From positions 3,410,001 to 3,474,000 of the forward strand of contig CM114273.1 in the NCBI GenBank assembly GCA_050084515.1: a stretch of DNA of 64,000 nt, written 5' to 3'. Each line of letters opens with the position of its first letter. The stretch's first letter is position 1. The stretch comes from Blasia pusilla (lineage: Eukaryota; Marchantiophyta; Marchantiopsida; Blasiales). The position numbers were made by a program, and so were the translations under genes. The notes beneath the pieces are model-generated. The model saw only the letters and a program-made list of their open reading frames with translations. It had not been told where the DNA came from and searched no databases. Positions 34,148 to 45,322 of this stretch are shown in pieces.

Positions 34148-35170
34148 ATGGCGACCAAGGGCAAAGAACCAACAAATCTGAGAGATGAATCAATGACAGA
34201 CTGTGAGCGAAAGGTGGAGATAGCAACTCCCAAAGTGCGAAGTCCCAGACATGAGGATGTTCCAAACGCGAATCTTTCCGCGGGGCCTTTGGCTCCAAAC
34301 TCAAATGACCTAGCCTTTTATATCAAAATGATGGATTTGATGAAGGTGATGGCGGACCTGATGGCCCAACAAAGCAAGGTGATCGAAGAACTCAAGTCGA
34401 ATGGAGCCTCTAGTTCCGACATGAAGCTCTGTAAGACAAATTTGCTAACGCCATTCACAAGAATGGGGCGTTCTCAGAAAGTGAGCGAGGTTCTAACGGA
34501 ACTCAAACTTTACTTTGAAGCGCAAAGAGCAAATGAGCTGGACGAGGTGACTGTAGCGATCACGTTCCTGGAGGATCACGCTCTCCATTGGTGGACAGCT
34601 CACCACAAAGAACATCTTGGCTGTGGAAGAACTTTGAGTTGGGAAGAGTTCCAGGGGTTAATTGGTAACCGATTCACTCTGTAATATTAGGAGTATCGCG
34701 ATGGAATGGAGTTTGTAAGATTGCGGAAAAGCGGATCCCTTAGCGCATATGTGCGAGAGCTGAGTGCTCAAATGAGTTCAATTTCCACGGATGAGTTTAC
34801 AAAGAAGGTGATCTTCTTAAGTGGACTCAAGCCAAGCGCCGAAAAGGCCCTCTTTCATATGCCTCATATTCCAGAGACGTGCGTGGAGCTTTTGAGACTA
34901 GCGGAGCCGATAAAGAACGATGAAGTCCAAAACCATAAACCCTTTGAGCCGAAGAGATTTTTAAGTTATCGGAAACAAGGGGGCATCCTCGAGGGTTTGG
35001 AATGGGGGTGAGTGCGACCAGGGAGGGTCTCTTGCCCCAGCAGCGAAACGAGTGGAACTCAACGCGAAGCCAAGAGGGCCGCCATTACCGAAGTCAGCAA
35101 ACACCAAAGTGATTTACTACAATTTTGGTGAACCCAAGCATATGGATCATGAATGTGTGAGGGTTAAGGT
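34148..35170 (+). pseudogene. gag of the plus chromovirus copy
   Basis: Reads MATKGKEPTNL and MADLMAQQSKVIEELKS, then EVTVAITFLEDHALHWWTA; after a stop at 34682 it continues SAYVRELSAQMSSIS and SGLKPSAEKALFHMP. The knuckle (about 35110-35150) is decayed: YYNFGEPKHMDHEC has lost two of its Cys residues. Confidence 0.85.
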
Positions 35171-35176
35171 TAGTAA

Positions 35177-36066
35177 TGTCGTGACCCTCATGACCAAACG
35201 AGTGCCAAAGCGGAACATCGGAACACTAGCGGGCTCACGCTAAGATGGTTTGCGCGTGGGAGTGGTCTGGGAGAAGAGATCAGAGTTGAGACACAAGCGA
35301 GGCTTTGTGTTTCATGTGTTGTGTTCGCGACTGAGAAACCTCGACCAAACGCGGATCAAGACTTGAGAGAAGTCAAGTCTAGGAAGTGGGTTGCCAAAGG
35401 AAGTGATCCGGATTTGGAACGCCACTAGCGTTTGGGAATTTGCAACTCTATTTTTGGCCATAATATTTAGTGCCAAGATGAGTTTGGGACAAATAAGGAT
35501 ACTTTGGAAAGCTTATGGAAATCTGGTTTAGATGCACTAAAGATAATCTCAAATGCACAAGTAGCGGCTCAAAACGGCTCAAAAACAACTGTAAGTAGAG
35601 TTGGGTTGAGGGCCAAAATGAAGGGCGCGACCATCCTTTCCGAAAGATAGGGGCAGGGTGGAGATCCCCATAAGTACTAGTAAGGGGGAAGGTCTCCAAG
35701 GGTGCTTGGGACTCGAATCCCACTTTGGGTGCCACGGGGCGGCTCAAGGGCATGGAATACATCGGGTTAGGAACTCGCACGAGGTCCGTTGAACAGTTGA
35801 ACACAAGTGTCGTGTTAGGTTTGTACACTAACCAAAACGTCTGTTTCAAGTCTTGAAGGACTTGCCGTGTTTGGAACCTAGGAAGTAGGGAAGGTTGAGC
35901 TTGATGAGATGCTGAGTTGAGGACTCAGTGGGTTGGAAGGCCACTTGACCCAAATCCATACTAACGTGAGTGCGTTTGGGTGCAAGTTGGCGATGAGAGC
36001 GTGTCCTACTGAATCTACGCTTCCGCAACACTAAGATTGACGTTCAAGGAGAGTAGGCGCATGACA
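35177..36066 (+). mobile_element. solo LTR of the chromovirus family with AGTAA duplications
   Basis: The 890-bp LTR starts TGTCGTGACCCTCATGACC and ends GGCGCATGACA. It is flanked by identical AGTAA (35172-35176 and 36067-36071). Removing it with one duplication joins VRVKVSN to PSMIAFAAKHL in frame, as in the minus copy (PKVSNGCMIAFAAKHL). A full element inserted and later recombined LTR to LTR. Confidence 0.95.
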
Positions 36067-37970
36067 AGTAAACCGAGTATGATTGCGTTTGCTGCTAAGC
36101 ACTTATCGGCGGGAGATCTAGATACGTCTCTCCAAGTCACCAAGAGAACGCCCAATTTGGTTTACCTGGGATCCAAGATCGCTTATCGAGATGTGATCTT
36201 GCTCGTTGATCTAGGTGCTTTGCACTCATTCTTGAGCCCGAGAATCACAAAAGAGTTGGGATTGCCAACTAGTAAGGTAGATGAACCCATTAGGGTAGGA
36301 TTCATGGGAGGCAACTAGCCCTAAACCCATCAGACCTCAGAGCTGGTTTTAGGGCTAGTTGTGGGATGCGGAGTATTTGAGTTGAAGGAGAATTTTATAG
36401 TTTGCGACATGGACAGAATTGATGTAGTCTTGGGCAACACGCTTTTTTGATGCGTATGAGATGGAACTGAGGCAAAGACCTTTGAGGTTGAGCGTCTTGG
36501 CTTACGGTAAACGGACATACGTCAGATTGGTTTGTGAGGTTCCTAGAAATACAAAGTTGGTGAACGCCATCACGAGGACGAGTTTGACCGAGTAAGAGGA
36601 AGGATTCCTTTGCTTGATGAGACATGTAGAGGATGATGCAAGCGCGGGATGCAGATATCGAAACTCTGCTTGAAGGGGAATCCTTGAAACACTCAAGAGA
36701 GTTGTGAAAGAATTTGGAGATGTGTTGACTAAGGAGCTTCAGACTAAGTTGCCAACACATAGAGTGGTTGATCATAAGATAGAGGTGATACCCAGATCTC
36801 AACCACCTTCAAAGACGCCATATAGGTTGAATCAAGAAGAACTTTCTAAGTTGAAGAAACACTTGGGTGAACTCCTAGAGGGGGGCTATATCCGAACTAG
36901 CAAGTCCCCTTATGGGGCGCTCGTTCTCTTTGTGAAAAAAAAAAATGGAAAGTTAAGACTCTATGTTGATTATCGGGCGCGGAATAAAGTGACGATAAGG
37001 AACAACTATCCTCTTTTGAGGATGTATGACCTCTTTGATCGATTGTCAGGTGCCAAGTATTTAAGCTAGATTGACCTAAAATCATGATATTATCAGATTC
37101 GGATTGTCGAAGCGGATGTAGAGAAGACTGCGTGTAGGACGAAATACAGTTCGTTCGAGTTTCCCATAATGCCTTTCACTCTTTGTAATGCGCCTTTTAG
37201 GTTCACCATCTTGATGAATTTCATCTTTCATAATGAGACGGATAAGTTTGTGATCATCTACATAGATGACATACACATCTATTCGAAAACACTAGAGAAG
37301 CACGCCTTATTTTTAAAGACGATGTTTGAGAAACTGAGGGCGAACAAGCTGTATGCAAATGAGGTTAAGAGTGAGTTTGGTTTGACAAAGATCAAGTTCT
37401 TGGGGCATATGGTTAGTGCAAACGGAGTGAGTCCAGACGTGGAGAAGGTAAGGGCGATTTCCGAATGGGAACCGCCTTCCACTGTGAAGGGGATGAGGAG
37501 GTTCATCGGAGCGGTCCAATTTTACCAGACATACATAAAGAACTTTTCAGGAATAGTGAAACCTCTCAGATATTGGACCGCCAAGTTTGCCAACACAACT
37601 TGGACCGAGGAAGTGGATAAATCGTTCAACCAAGTCAAGGAGATCCTCTCGCATGAACTAGTTCTGAAGCTGCCGGAGTCCGACCAACCTTTCGAGGTGC
37701 ACACTGATGCTAGTGATTTCGAGATTGCAAAAATGTTGGTGCAAAAAGGGAGACATGTAGTATACAAGAGCAAGAAGCTTAGCGACACTGAAAGGAGATG
37801 GCCCACTCATGAGAAAGAGTTGTTCGCGATGGTTCATTGCTTGAGGAAGTGGCGTCACTATTTGGGATTTCACAAGACTTGAGTATTCACCGATACCATA
37901 TCGTTGAAGTATTTTGAGACCTAGGATCGCATAACACCGAAGCAACTTTGATGGCATGATACTTGGCGTT
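36067..37970 (+). pseudogene. protease, RT and RNase H of the plus chromovirus copy
   Basis: Protease reads ILLVDLGALHSFLSP; the DTGA loop is changed to DLGA. RT has [29 protein letters not shown] and an intact IIYIDDIHIYS (YIDD at about 37257-37268). RNase H has FEVHTDASDFEIA and RRWPTHEKELFAMVH. Stops at about 36316, 37067 and 37880 break it. Confidence 0.88.
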
Positions 37971-38239
37971 GACAAATGTGGAGCTAATCCACAAGTTGGG
38001 GAAAGACAATATCATTCCGAATACGTTAAGTCGTAGGGATGAGCATATGCCATCGACAACACAAGTCTTGAGAGCAATGTTCCCTAATGAAACAGACCTG
38101 GACAGAAGGATTCTTGAAAGATACATGAAGGATGCGCAAGCGAGTGACTTACTTGGGAACTTGAAGCGGAGCGAGAAGGTGGCCAATCTAAGTTTGAGGC
38201 ACGGCTTGCTAAGGTTTAAGCAGAGCAGGATCTATGCAG

Positions 38240-38943
38240 GCCAAGGCAAGTTATGAACCAAAGTGTTTGTGGAATGTCATGATGGACCTTTGGCATGACA
38301 CAAAGGGGAGAAATCCACTCTTGTTGTTTTGGCCAAGAGGTTCTTCGGGCCCAAAATGAAGGAAGATGTTGCTCAATATGTAAAGACCTGCGTGACCTAT
38401 CACGCGAATAGAGTTTCTTAAGCGAAGAAACAAGGCTTACTTCGTCCTTTTTAGATCCCGGAGGGACCCTTGCAAAGCAATAGCATGGATTTCACTACGA
38501 GTCTTTCAAAATCTGAGGGATACAGCGCTATACTTGTGATAGTTGATTGGTTTAGCAAGTTGGGGAGGTTTGTGCTCACGAGAGATTCTACGAGGGCCTA
38601 CACGACTTCTCGATTGTTCCTAGATGGTTGGTGGCGAGCTCACGGATTACTTATAAGCATTGTGTCTGATCGAGATCTGAAGTTTACTCATGCCTTTTGG
38701 AAACATCTATTCATGAGGTTCAGGACCAAACTCAACTTTAGTATGACCTTCCATCCTCAAACCAATGGGCAAATGGAAAAAGTAAACTCGGTCGTGAACA
38801 AATACTTAAGGAATGACGTGAGTACGGGCTAGAGAGATTGGGCAAGGTAGCTTAGTATGGTTGAGTATTGTTACAACTTGACCAAGCATTCTGCAAATGG
38901 AGAATCTTTGTTTCTTCTAGAGTATCAAAGAGAACAAGAAGGG
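38240..38943 (+). pseudogene. integrase of the plus chromovirus copy, cut short
   Basis: The zinc part has CHDGPLA and KTCVTYHAN (second Cys lost). The core shows NSMDFTTSLSKSEGY, VSDRDLKFTHAFW and FHPQTNGQMEKVNS. It ends in SMVEYCYNLTKHSANGES at the junction near 38943. Confidence 0.85.
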
Positions 38944-38959
38944 TCTCTTTGATACTCTA
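38918..38959. repeat. 16-bp perfect inverted repeat at an element junction
   Basis: Arms 38918-38933 (TAGAGTATCAAAGAGA) and 38944-38959 are exact reverse complements around 10 nt. It sits where the plus-strand integrase stops and a minus-strand LTR fragment begins. Confidence 0.9.
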
Positions 38960-39113
38960 AAGCACCCTTGTTCAATTCAAACGCATCTTGGCGCTAAAAG
39001 TTATGGCCATAAATAAAGTCGGAAATTCTCAAACGCTAGTGGCGTCCCAAATCCGGATTCCTTCCCTTGGCAACCCATTTTCTAGACTCAACTCCTTTCA
39101 AGTCTTATCTAAA
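38960..39113 (-). repeat. chromovirus LTR fragment, minus orientation
   Basis: About 150 bp nearly identical to 27865-28023 of the minus chromovirus LTR (AAGCACCCTTGTTCAA to CTTTCAAGTCTT). Confidence 0.85.
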
Positions 39114-39122
39114 CCCTAAACC

Positions 39123-39159
39123 ATGCGCACGATAAATACCTTGTATTTATCGTGCGCAT
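39123..39159. repeat. 17-bp perfect inverted repeat
   Basis: Arms 39123-39139 (ATGCGCACGATAAATAC) and 39143-39159 pair perfectly around CTT. To its right begins sequence of the 3' end of the DNMT/PHD gypsy family (39143-39275). Confidence 0.92.
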
Positions 39160-39283
39160 ACACATCACTATACAACATACATCGTTGTCATCAAATCTAC
39201 ACACAAACACACAAGTTCTCATGATAACTCATGGCATCCAAGCATAAAGACGAGAAGAACTAAAATCTTTCAATAAATCAAGT

Positions 39284-39286
<3 letters not shown>

Positions 39287-39348
<62 letters not shown>
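39287..39348. repeat. (TC)n microsatellite in an LTR
   Basis: About 31 uninterrupted TC units inside the LTR of copy B; a similar tract recurs at the same LTR position at 43880-43917. Confidence 0.95.
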
Positions 39349-39350
<2 letters not shown>

Positions 39351-39984
39351 CTTTATCCCATTTCCTCTCAAAAACTCTCTCCACATAACCCTATGCTTGC
39401 AAATCACCTCCTTCGCTCTTGACCTGCTGTAGCGAGTCAAGCGCCACTTCTTAAAGTGGAAAGTCAAGTATATAAAAAATATAACTTATGTGAAATAGTA
39501 AATTCTTCAATATGGCTCCTAATGAGCCGAAATAAAGGGAAAACCAGCTCTCTCACGGTTCTCGTGCCATTAGTAGGTCATCCTTAATCTTCTGAGGTTG
39601 TCCTCTAGAACTCCGAAGGCGCTCTACTAGATCTCATCAATCTATCCTAATAGACGTGATAGTTATTGTACGCATACACATCGTTATGCAATATAAATCG
39701 TTGTCACTAAACACACACAAAAATGCACACAATCCCATGCTTACTCATGGCATCCAAACATCAAGACGAGAGAGCCCAAAATATCTCCAATTGCCTTTGT
39801 AGTTGGTGGTTAGGTCCCTTTAACTCCACATAGCCATGCATCCCTACCTACAATGACATACATCTCTATGACGCTAAGAGTGAAAAGACGTGTTGCTCAT
39901 GTGGCCCCATCGTTAATCGCCTTCTTGTCATCCGTGTAATAGACCCAAGTCATAATCTATATCTACCTACTCTATCTGTATTTG

Positions 39985-40300
39985 GGGCACATCCATCCTC
40001 CTCGACGAACCCTAGTGGGAGTGGTGTCAAATATGCCATGTATTATTCTCTCGAACATCCATTATAGACTGCATAGTGGTGGCACCACGAGGCGGAATCA
40101 CACAACATACATCACAAGTATGCAGAAACTACTACTGAGCTTGGATAAACTCTATCATGAATGTTATGAAGGTGACATAGCGCACAATTACATTCATGGT
40201 CATTCCAAACCATACCATCGCGTCCCTCCAATAAGAGAACACCATATGGCAAAATCTCATGCACCCTCAAGATGATGTGCCATGTAGTCACATCCAACAC
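39985..40300 (-). pseudogene. C-terminal Pol remnant of gypsy copy B
   Basis: Reads LDVTTWHIILRVHEILPYGVL and EGRDGMVWNDH, parallel to copy D residues just before its PHD finger. The finger itself is decayed here. Confidence 0.7.
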
Positions 40301-40647
40301 TGTGGGTGCCGACTACTGCAAGTAGACATGGTCTGAAACTAGTCCTACTCCAACCAAGTCTTGGCTCCTACTCTTAACCCTCTCCATATCTATACTTGTA
40401 AGATCATTGGAAGATTGGCGTATCGCTAGAAAACTCAACGCGGATCCCTAGACCTTCACCGTACCCGTATCTTGCATGCTAAATGCAAAACTATTAAGGG
40501 ACTTTGAGCGGCTCTCAGATATATCCAGTGCCACTCTTATCTTATCAACCTAGGGTCAATATCTGGCTCTAAAATCTTTATCGTGATTGTAGTAGGACTC
40601 TCCATCGTGAATATCGGTGGTTGCTATGGTGCAACCCCATATGGAAT

Positions 40648-41673
40648 TATCGTGCGCTTGCTCTCCTTGAACGTTAATCGTTGTTGTTGCGGAAGCGTGC
40701 ATTCAGTAGGACACACTCTCAATCCTAATTTGCATCCAAATAGGCACTAACATTAGTGGGGTCTAGATCAATCAGCGATTCTAACTTGCCGAGTTCTCGA
40801 CTTAGCCTCTCATCAAGCTCAACCTTCATAGTTTCACAGTTTACGATACATGCAAGTCTCATAAGACTTGGAACAGACTTTTTGGTCGTTTGAGAACCTC
40901 AAACAGCGTTTCGCTCTGGCGGCTCCAACTTTCTGATGGACATCCAGTGAATCTCTAACCAAGACTCACACAAAATGAATCACGGGTTGGAATCAATCTA
41001 TGGCATACAAAGTCCTCTCCCTTGGATCAGGTCTGGGTTTCGAGTTCCAACGCCAAATTCCGTTCCATCTCATGCCCTCGAGATGCCATTTGGTGCTCAA
41101 GGTGGGGTTCGTGTTTTGAGACTTGTTGGAAAGACTCTCCCTTACAAGTACTTCTGGAGATCTTTGGGGTCCCCCTATCTTTAGGGAAGGACAACCGGGC
41201 CCCTCAAAGTGGCCTTCAACCCGATTACGCTCATAATTGTTTTCGGCCAATATCTCAGTCTGTACTTCTGCGTTTGCTCAAATCTTTGGTGCATTGAAAG
41301 CGTCTCAAGACAAGCTTTCAAACGCTTGCTTATTTTTCTTGAACGCATCTTTGGGCTAAATGTTATGGTCCAAAATACATTAAACTTCCCCAAACACTTG
41401 TCGCATTCCAAAGTTGGTTCTCACCTCTTTGGCAACCAACCTTCCAAGACTCAACTCATCTCAAGTCTTGGTTTGCGTTTGCTATAAGTTTCCTGGGCAA
41501 GACCACTAACAAACCAACCTTCCAACTCTGTTCCGTGTTTGGTCTCTTAGACTTCTCGAAGAGACCTTTCCAAAAGCCTCTCCAAAATGCGATCATCGCA
41601 ATGTGAGTCCACTCGAGTTTTGATGTTCCGCTAGGCCCCTATTTGGTGTTGTTTGGTTATGAGGGTCGCGACA
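40648..41673 (-). repeat. chromovirus-type LTR inserted in gypsy copy B
   Basis: The minus orientation starts TGTCGCGACCCTCATAACC at 41673 and ends GCGCACGATA at 40648. It splits a stretch that is continuous in copy D near 48520. Flanking 5-mers (GGAAT and CAAAT) match at three of five positions, so a duplication is only weakly suggested. Confidence 0.8.
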
Positions 41674-41929
41674 CAAATAACATGACTCGACATCTGCCCT
41701 GCAACCAACTACAATCATGTCCACATGAAGTACTTGGAATGAAGATCAATGTTATGGCTATCATACCTCAGGGCACCTCCAAAACATCCCAAGAAGTCCA
41801 AGGGTGTCTCTCTCGATCATCCTAGGCATGTCGATCTCCTCGGATCTCACCCCAAGATATTGCATCAAGTGTCTTAATAGGCATGGGACTCACCAATGCA
41901 ACAACTATGACATGTCCTAACCTCATCCA

Positions 41930-42700
41930 ACGTTGCTCAACTAATCATAAGATGATGATCAATGTATATGAGTTCAAGTCCATCGCCTGAACCATAATAT
42001 ATCATCATGATTTATGTGATAGTGACAGTTCTACCATCACTCATATGGGAAATCCCATCGCACACTCTCGCTCATCACCAATGGGCTCTACCACTCGATG
42101 TTCTTGGTTGTCCCAAACCAATCAAGGTTTGGCTTCCTTAAATGTATAGGAAGCAAGAAAACTACCAATGTGGGAAAGTTTGTCCCTAGCATGCCAATCC
42201 TGTTGACTACAATCAACGGCGGTCGATCATCGTGTCTCACTGCCTATGATTGAGGACCCAAATCCATAATAGAATCCACCAAAAATAAAAGGGGTGCTCC
42301 ACTCTCGCATACATCCTGTGAAACACTGCATGGGATACCAAGTTGATCCACCATTAACGCGGGCAATGTACTCGTGATCCTACACTGGCCGTATACAAGA
42401 ATACTTCTGGGCCAATCCATGCACGCACCTTATGTGCACTCGTTCATCACCCTGTGATCTAGAATCATCCAAAATTGGTAAATTCTCCAAAATGTAAGAT
42501 GTAGAATGGGAGTGATGCACTAACAAGTATTGTTGGATCCTCACCATCCCCCAAAACAATCTCGATTGAGTGTCAACTAATCCCCTACCTCGCCCAACAC
42601 TCAATTGACCGTGATATGGCCAACTAACAATGATCAAATTGATGGTCCCTACTCGCTCCAAATCTCATGCCCTCTACATCAAAATATCCCTCGGTTGTTA
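41930..42700 (-). pseudogene. C5 DNA methyltransferase remnant in gypsy copy B
   Basis: INLIIVSWPYHGQLSVGRG at about 42640-42585 lines up with the motif IV region of copy D. YILENLPILDDSRS (about 42500-42450) lines up with motif VI (ENV there). A decayed version of the motif IX/X block follows near 42100-42040. It shows that the methyltransferase belongs to the element family, not to one odd copy. Confidence 0.78.
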
Positions 42701-42759
42701 CTACTGGTATTCAATATCCTTAAGTCACAAAATTTGACGAGTTTCATAACCTACCGTCC

Positions 42760-43878
42760 AATTAACAATAGTGAAAGATGTCGTCGACGGCGGCCAATTA
42801 CAACGAATGGAGCGAGGATGGCCCAAATGGACGTTGAAAGTCAATAATAATTAGGATATCTTTAATGTGAGTAAATATAGCTCTATTTTAACTTTATTCA
42901 AAAATTCAATGGTTTTTTTTTCCACTCCACTTACTCCTTAAACTAAAGGTCAACTCCTAAAACTACTCACATTTGGCTTATACTCCACTAAGCCCCATAA
43001 ATATTGGGTCAACATCCACTAAATAAAGTTTCCACTCCCTTTAACCTCAAGATCCTAAGTTTCACTTGTCCTTTCTACAATAATAGAATATTTTAATTTT
43101 TTTCTACCTCAACTAAGAAGTTACCTAAATTTTCAAAATTTTCTCTTCCACACGAGATGGCTATGACAACCCACAAAAATTGTCACAACATCGCGCTCAA
43201 ATGTTGAAATTGCACATTGTTTTTTCAAGAATGTGCACGGCTTCTTGATGTACCATAATGTCAATTTGGTTTTTGTTTGGAACTTTGAGCAAAAATTGAC
43301 ACATATTCTCGTGCAACCTATGGCCTCTTCTCACGGTGGTTGTGGAAGCTTTGTGAAAATGGTCATAACTTTGTGCTCAAATGTTGAACTTATGCATTAT
43401 TTATTCCATAACGTGCATAACTTCAAAATCTATGATAAAGTTAAATTCATTCTTCCTTCCATAAAAAACTAACAACAATTGTCGTGCAACTTCTGGTCTC
43501 TTTTCCAACGAAAAAATTACAAGCAAATTGAATCCTAACCATATTGTGAAACTTGTAAAAAATCAACTAGAGAGCTATATAATGCCCTTGAGAGCACAAG
43601 AACTAAGCTTTCGCCCCATATAGAATTTCTAACAAAAAATTGGTAGTGCTTTCGTGCGCCACTCTTTTGATGGGAAATACGTAGAAAAAAAATATAAAAA
43701 TAAGAAACTCTTGCTCCGATGAGCACTTCCATGAGGTGGTCAATGGGGAACACAATCCCCACCCTAAACTAGAACAACAAGAAACCAGCAAGCTCCTCCA
43801 TAGTAGCCCTTACAATCACCTCATTATGTCTTTGTAAATCATGTAGGTATCTCCATCACAAGGTCTCATAAATATGTG

Positions 43879-43925
<47 letters not shown>

Positions 43926-44277
43926 GGCAAGGAGGACCATAGCTCCATTGCCTCATACCAAAAGGTTTTACAACAAGAGAATAATCTCTCAAGCTCTCTT
44001 TCTTGGAGGTATACCCCTTCCCTCTCCCAAACTCTCTCCACGATAACCTACGCTCGCAGGTCACCTCCTAGGCTCTTGACCTCCTCTAGCAAGTCAAGAA
44101 CAACTTCCCAAAGTGGAAAGTAAATTATACAAAAATAAAAACTTACCCTAATAGCAAGTCAAGACTAAACTCTCTGACGTTACCCGTGTCCTCAACGGGT
44201 CATCCTGGACATCTTGAGGCTATCCTCCAACACTCTGAAGGCGCTTTACTTGATGATCTATCCTGACAAAAGCGACA
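42760..44277 (-). repeat. 5' LTR of gypsy copy B (~1.5 kb)
   Basis: Starts at 44277, includes a (CT)n tract at 43880-43917 and two diverged ~150-bp tandem units at about 43190-43500. It ends near 42760, where methyltransferase-type sequence begins. Confidence 0.7.
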
Positions 44278-44294
44278 TCTTAAACTTCCCACAA

Positions 44295-45010
44295 ACTCGG
44301 TGCCGTGGTTTGTCAACACTTCTCTTTGGGGCGTCGTAGTGACTCAACACTTAATGATGGAAGGTATGTACCACTTCCTCTCTCGACTAGTCAAGAGTCA
44401 ACTCTATGCACTCTAAGAATTATTTAAACATCACCAAAATATATATGTTGTGACACTCCGTTAATGATATAGATCTTAGAAAATCCAAACTCTATTGATA
44501 ACCTAAATCCACGATTCATAGTGAATACAATACTAGAGTTGAAGCATTGAACGTTGCACGGACTTGATCACATACCACACACGTGGCTTCATACTTTTGT
44601 ACGTTTGTTTGTATGCCTCGCCACCAATACTATGATAGGAGATTTTTTTAACTCCGCTTCACTCCAAATGTTCAATTCCTCGTTGGAATATTGCACTCTT
44701 CGTGCCCTCTCCGAAGGACGAGGCACCACTCACACTCTACCATGCTTCCAAACTAAAATAATATGTGTCCCTTCCTATCTGAATGGTAAGACTCATTGTA
44801 GAATCCTACCCCACTCTCTTATACCTATCATGCCCGCTATATTCATAATGCGCCAGTATTCAAAGACTTCCTTATCCTCGTGGATTTCTTGATCAAAAAT
44901 TTGTCAGCTCCTCATTGATCTCATAATCTAGGGACTCTCCATCCGACCTTTATGTCAAAAGTAATGTTGTATGGCTCTCCATAGCCAACAAAACCAATCC
45001 TACAAATTTG
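44295..45010 (-). mobile_element. gypsy fragment C, integrase region
   Basis: Parallels 46250-46960 of copy D in the same orientation (for example CTCGCCACCAATAC at 44618 and 46567). Copy B's LTR abuts it at 44277, and a scrap of copy D's 3' LTR follows at 45030. Confidence 0.75.
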
Positions 45011-45029
45011 TGATATTCAAGCACTATCT

Positions 45030-45134
45030 CTTCACGGGGCCTCAGCAAGTCATCCTCGACCTATTGAGTCTCTCCTCCACTACTCACAAAGGCGCTCTAC
45101 TAGATCTCATCAATCTATCCTAAAAGACGTGACA
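45030..45134 (-). repeat. 3' LTR fragment of gypsy copy D
   Basis: Begins TGTCACGTCTTTTAGGATAG at 45134, the family LTR start, and breaks off near 45030. Confidence 0.8.
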
Positions 45135-45322
45135 AGTATCGTGAGCATACACATCGCTACACAACATACATTGCTATTACCGAACACACACATACAAACA
45201 CGCACGATCTCATGCTAACTCATGGCATCCAAACAACGAGACAAGAAGTACCAAAATATCTCCAATCAACCCCCTAGCTGATGGTTAGGTCCCTCTAACT
45301 CCACATAGCCATCTATCCCTAC

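Larger units (their letters stand above)
33895..38943 (+). mobile_element. second chromovirus copy, plus strand, decayed
   Basis: An LTR terminus (33895-33999, ending AACGTTCAAGGAAAGTAGGCGC...GACA) is followed by Gag, protease, RT, RNase H and integrase closely related to the minus copy. A later solo LTR (35177-36066) interrupts the Gag/protease junction. The element stops inside integrase at about 38943 at a palindromic junction, so the chromodomain and 3' LTR are lost. Confidence 0.88.
39285..44277 (-). mobile_element. DNMT/PHD-family gypsy copy B, internally deleted
   Basis: The 5' LTR starts TGTCGCTTTTGTCAGG at 44277 and runs to about 42760. The internal part holds a methyltransferase remnant (42700-41930), is interrupted by an inserted chromovirus-type LTR (40648-41673) and ends with the PHD-region remnant (about 40300-39985). 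The truncated 3' LTR starts at 39661. Gag, protease, most of RT and integrase are missing. Compared with copy D it is far more decayed. Confidence 0.8.

Noticed and set aside
40648-41673. Solo LTR with a perfect target duplication
   Set aside because: Flanking 5-mers GGAAT and CAAAT match at only three positions, so the insertion is called but not the duplication.
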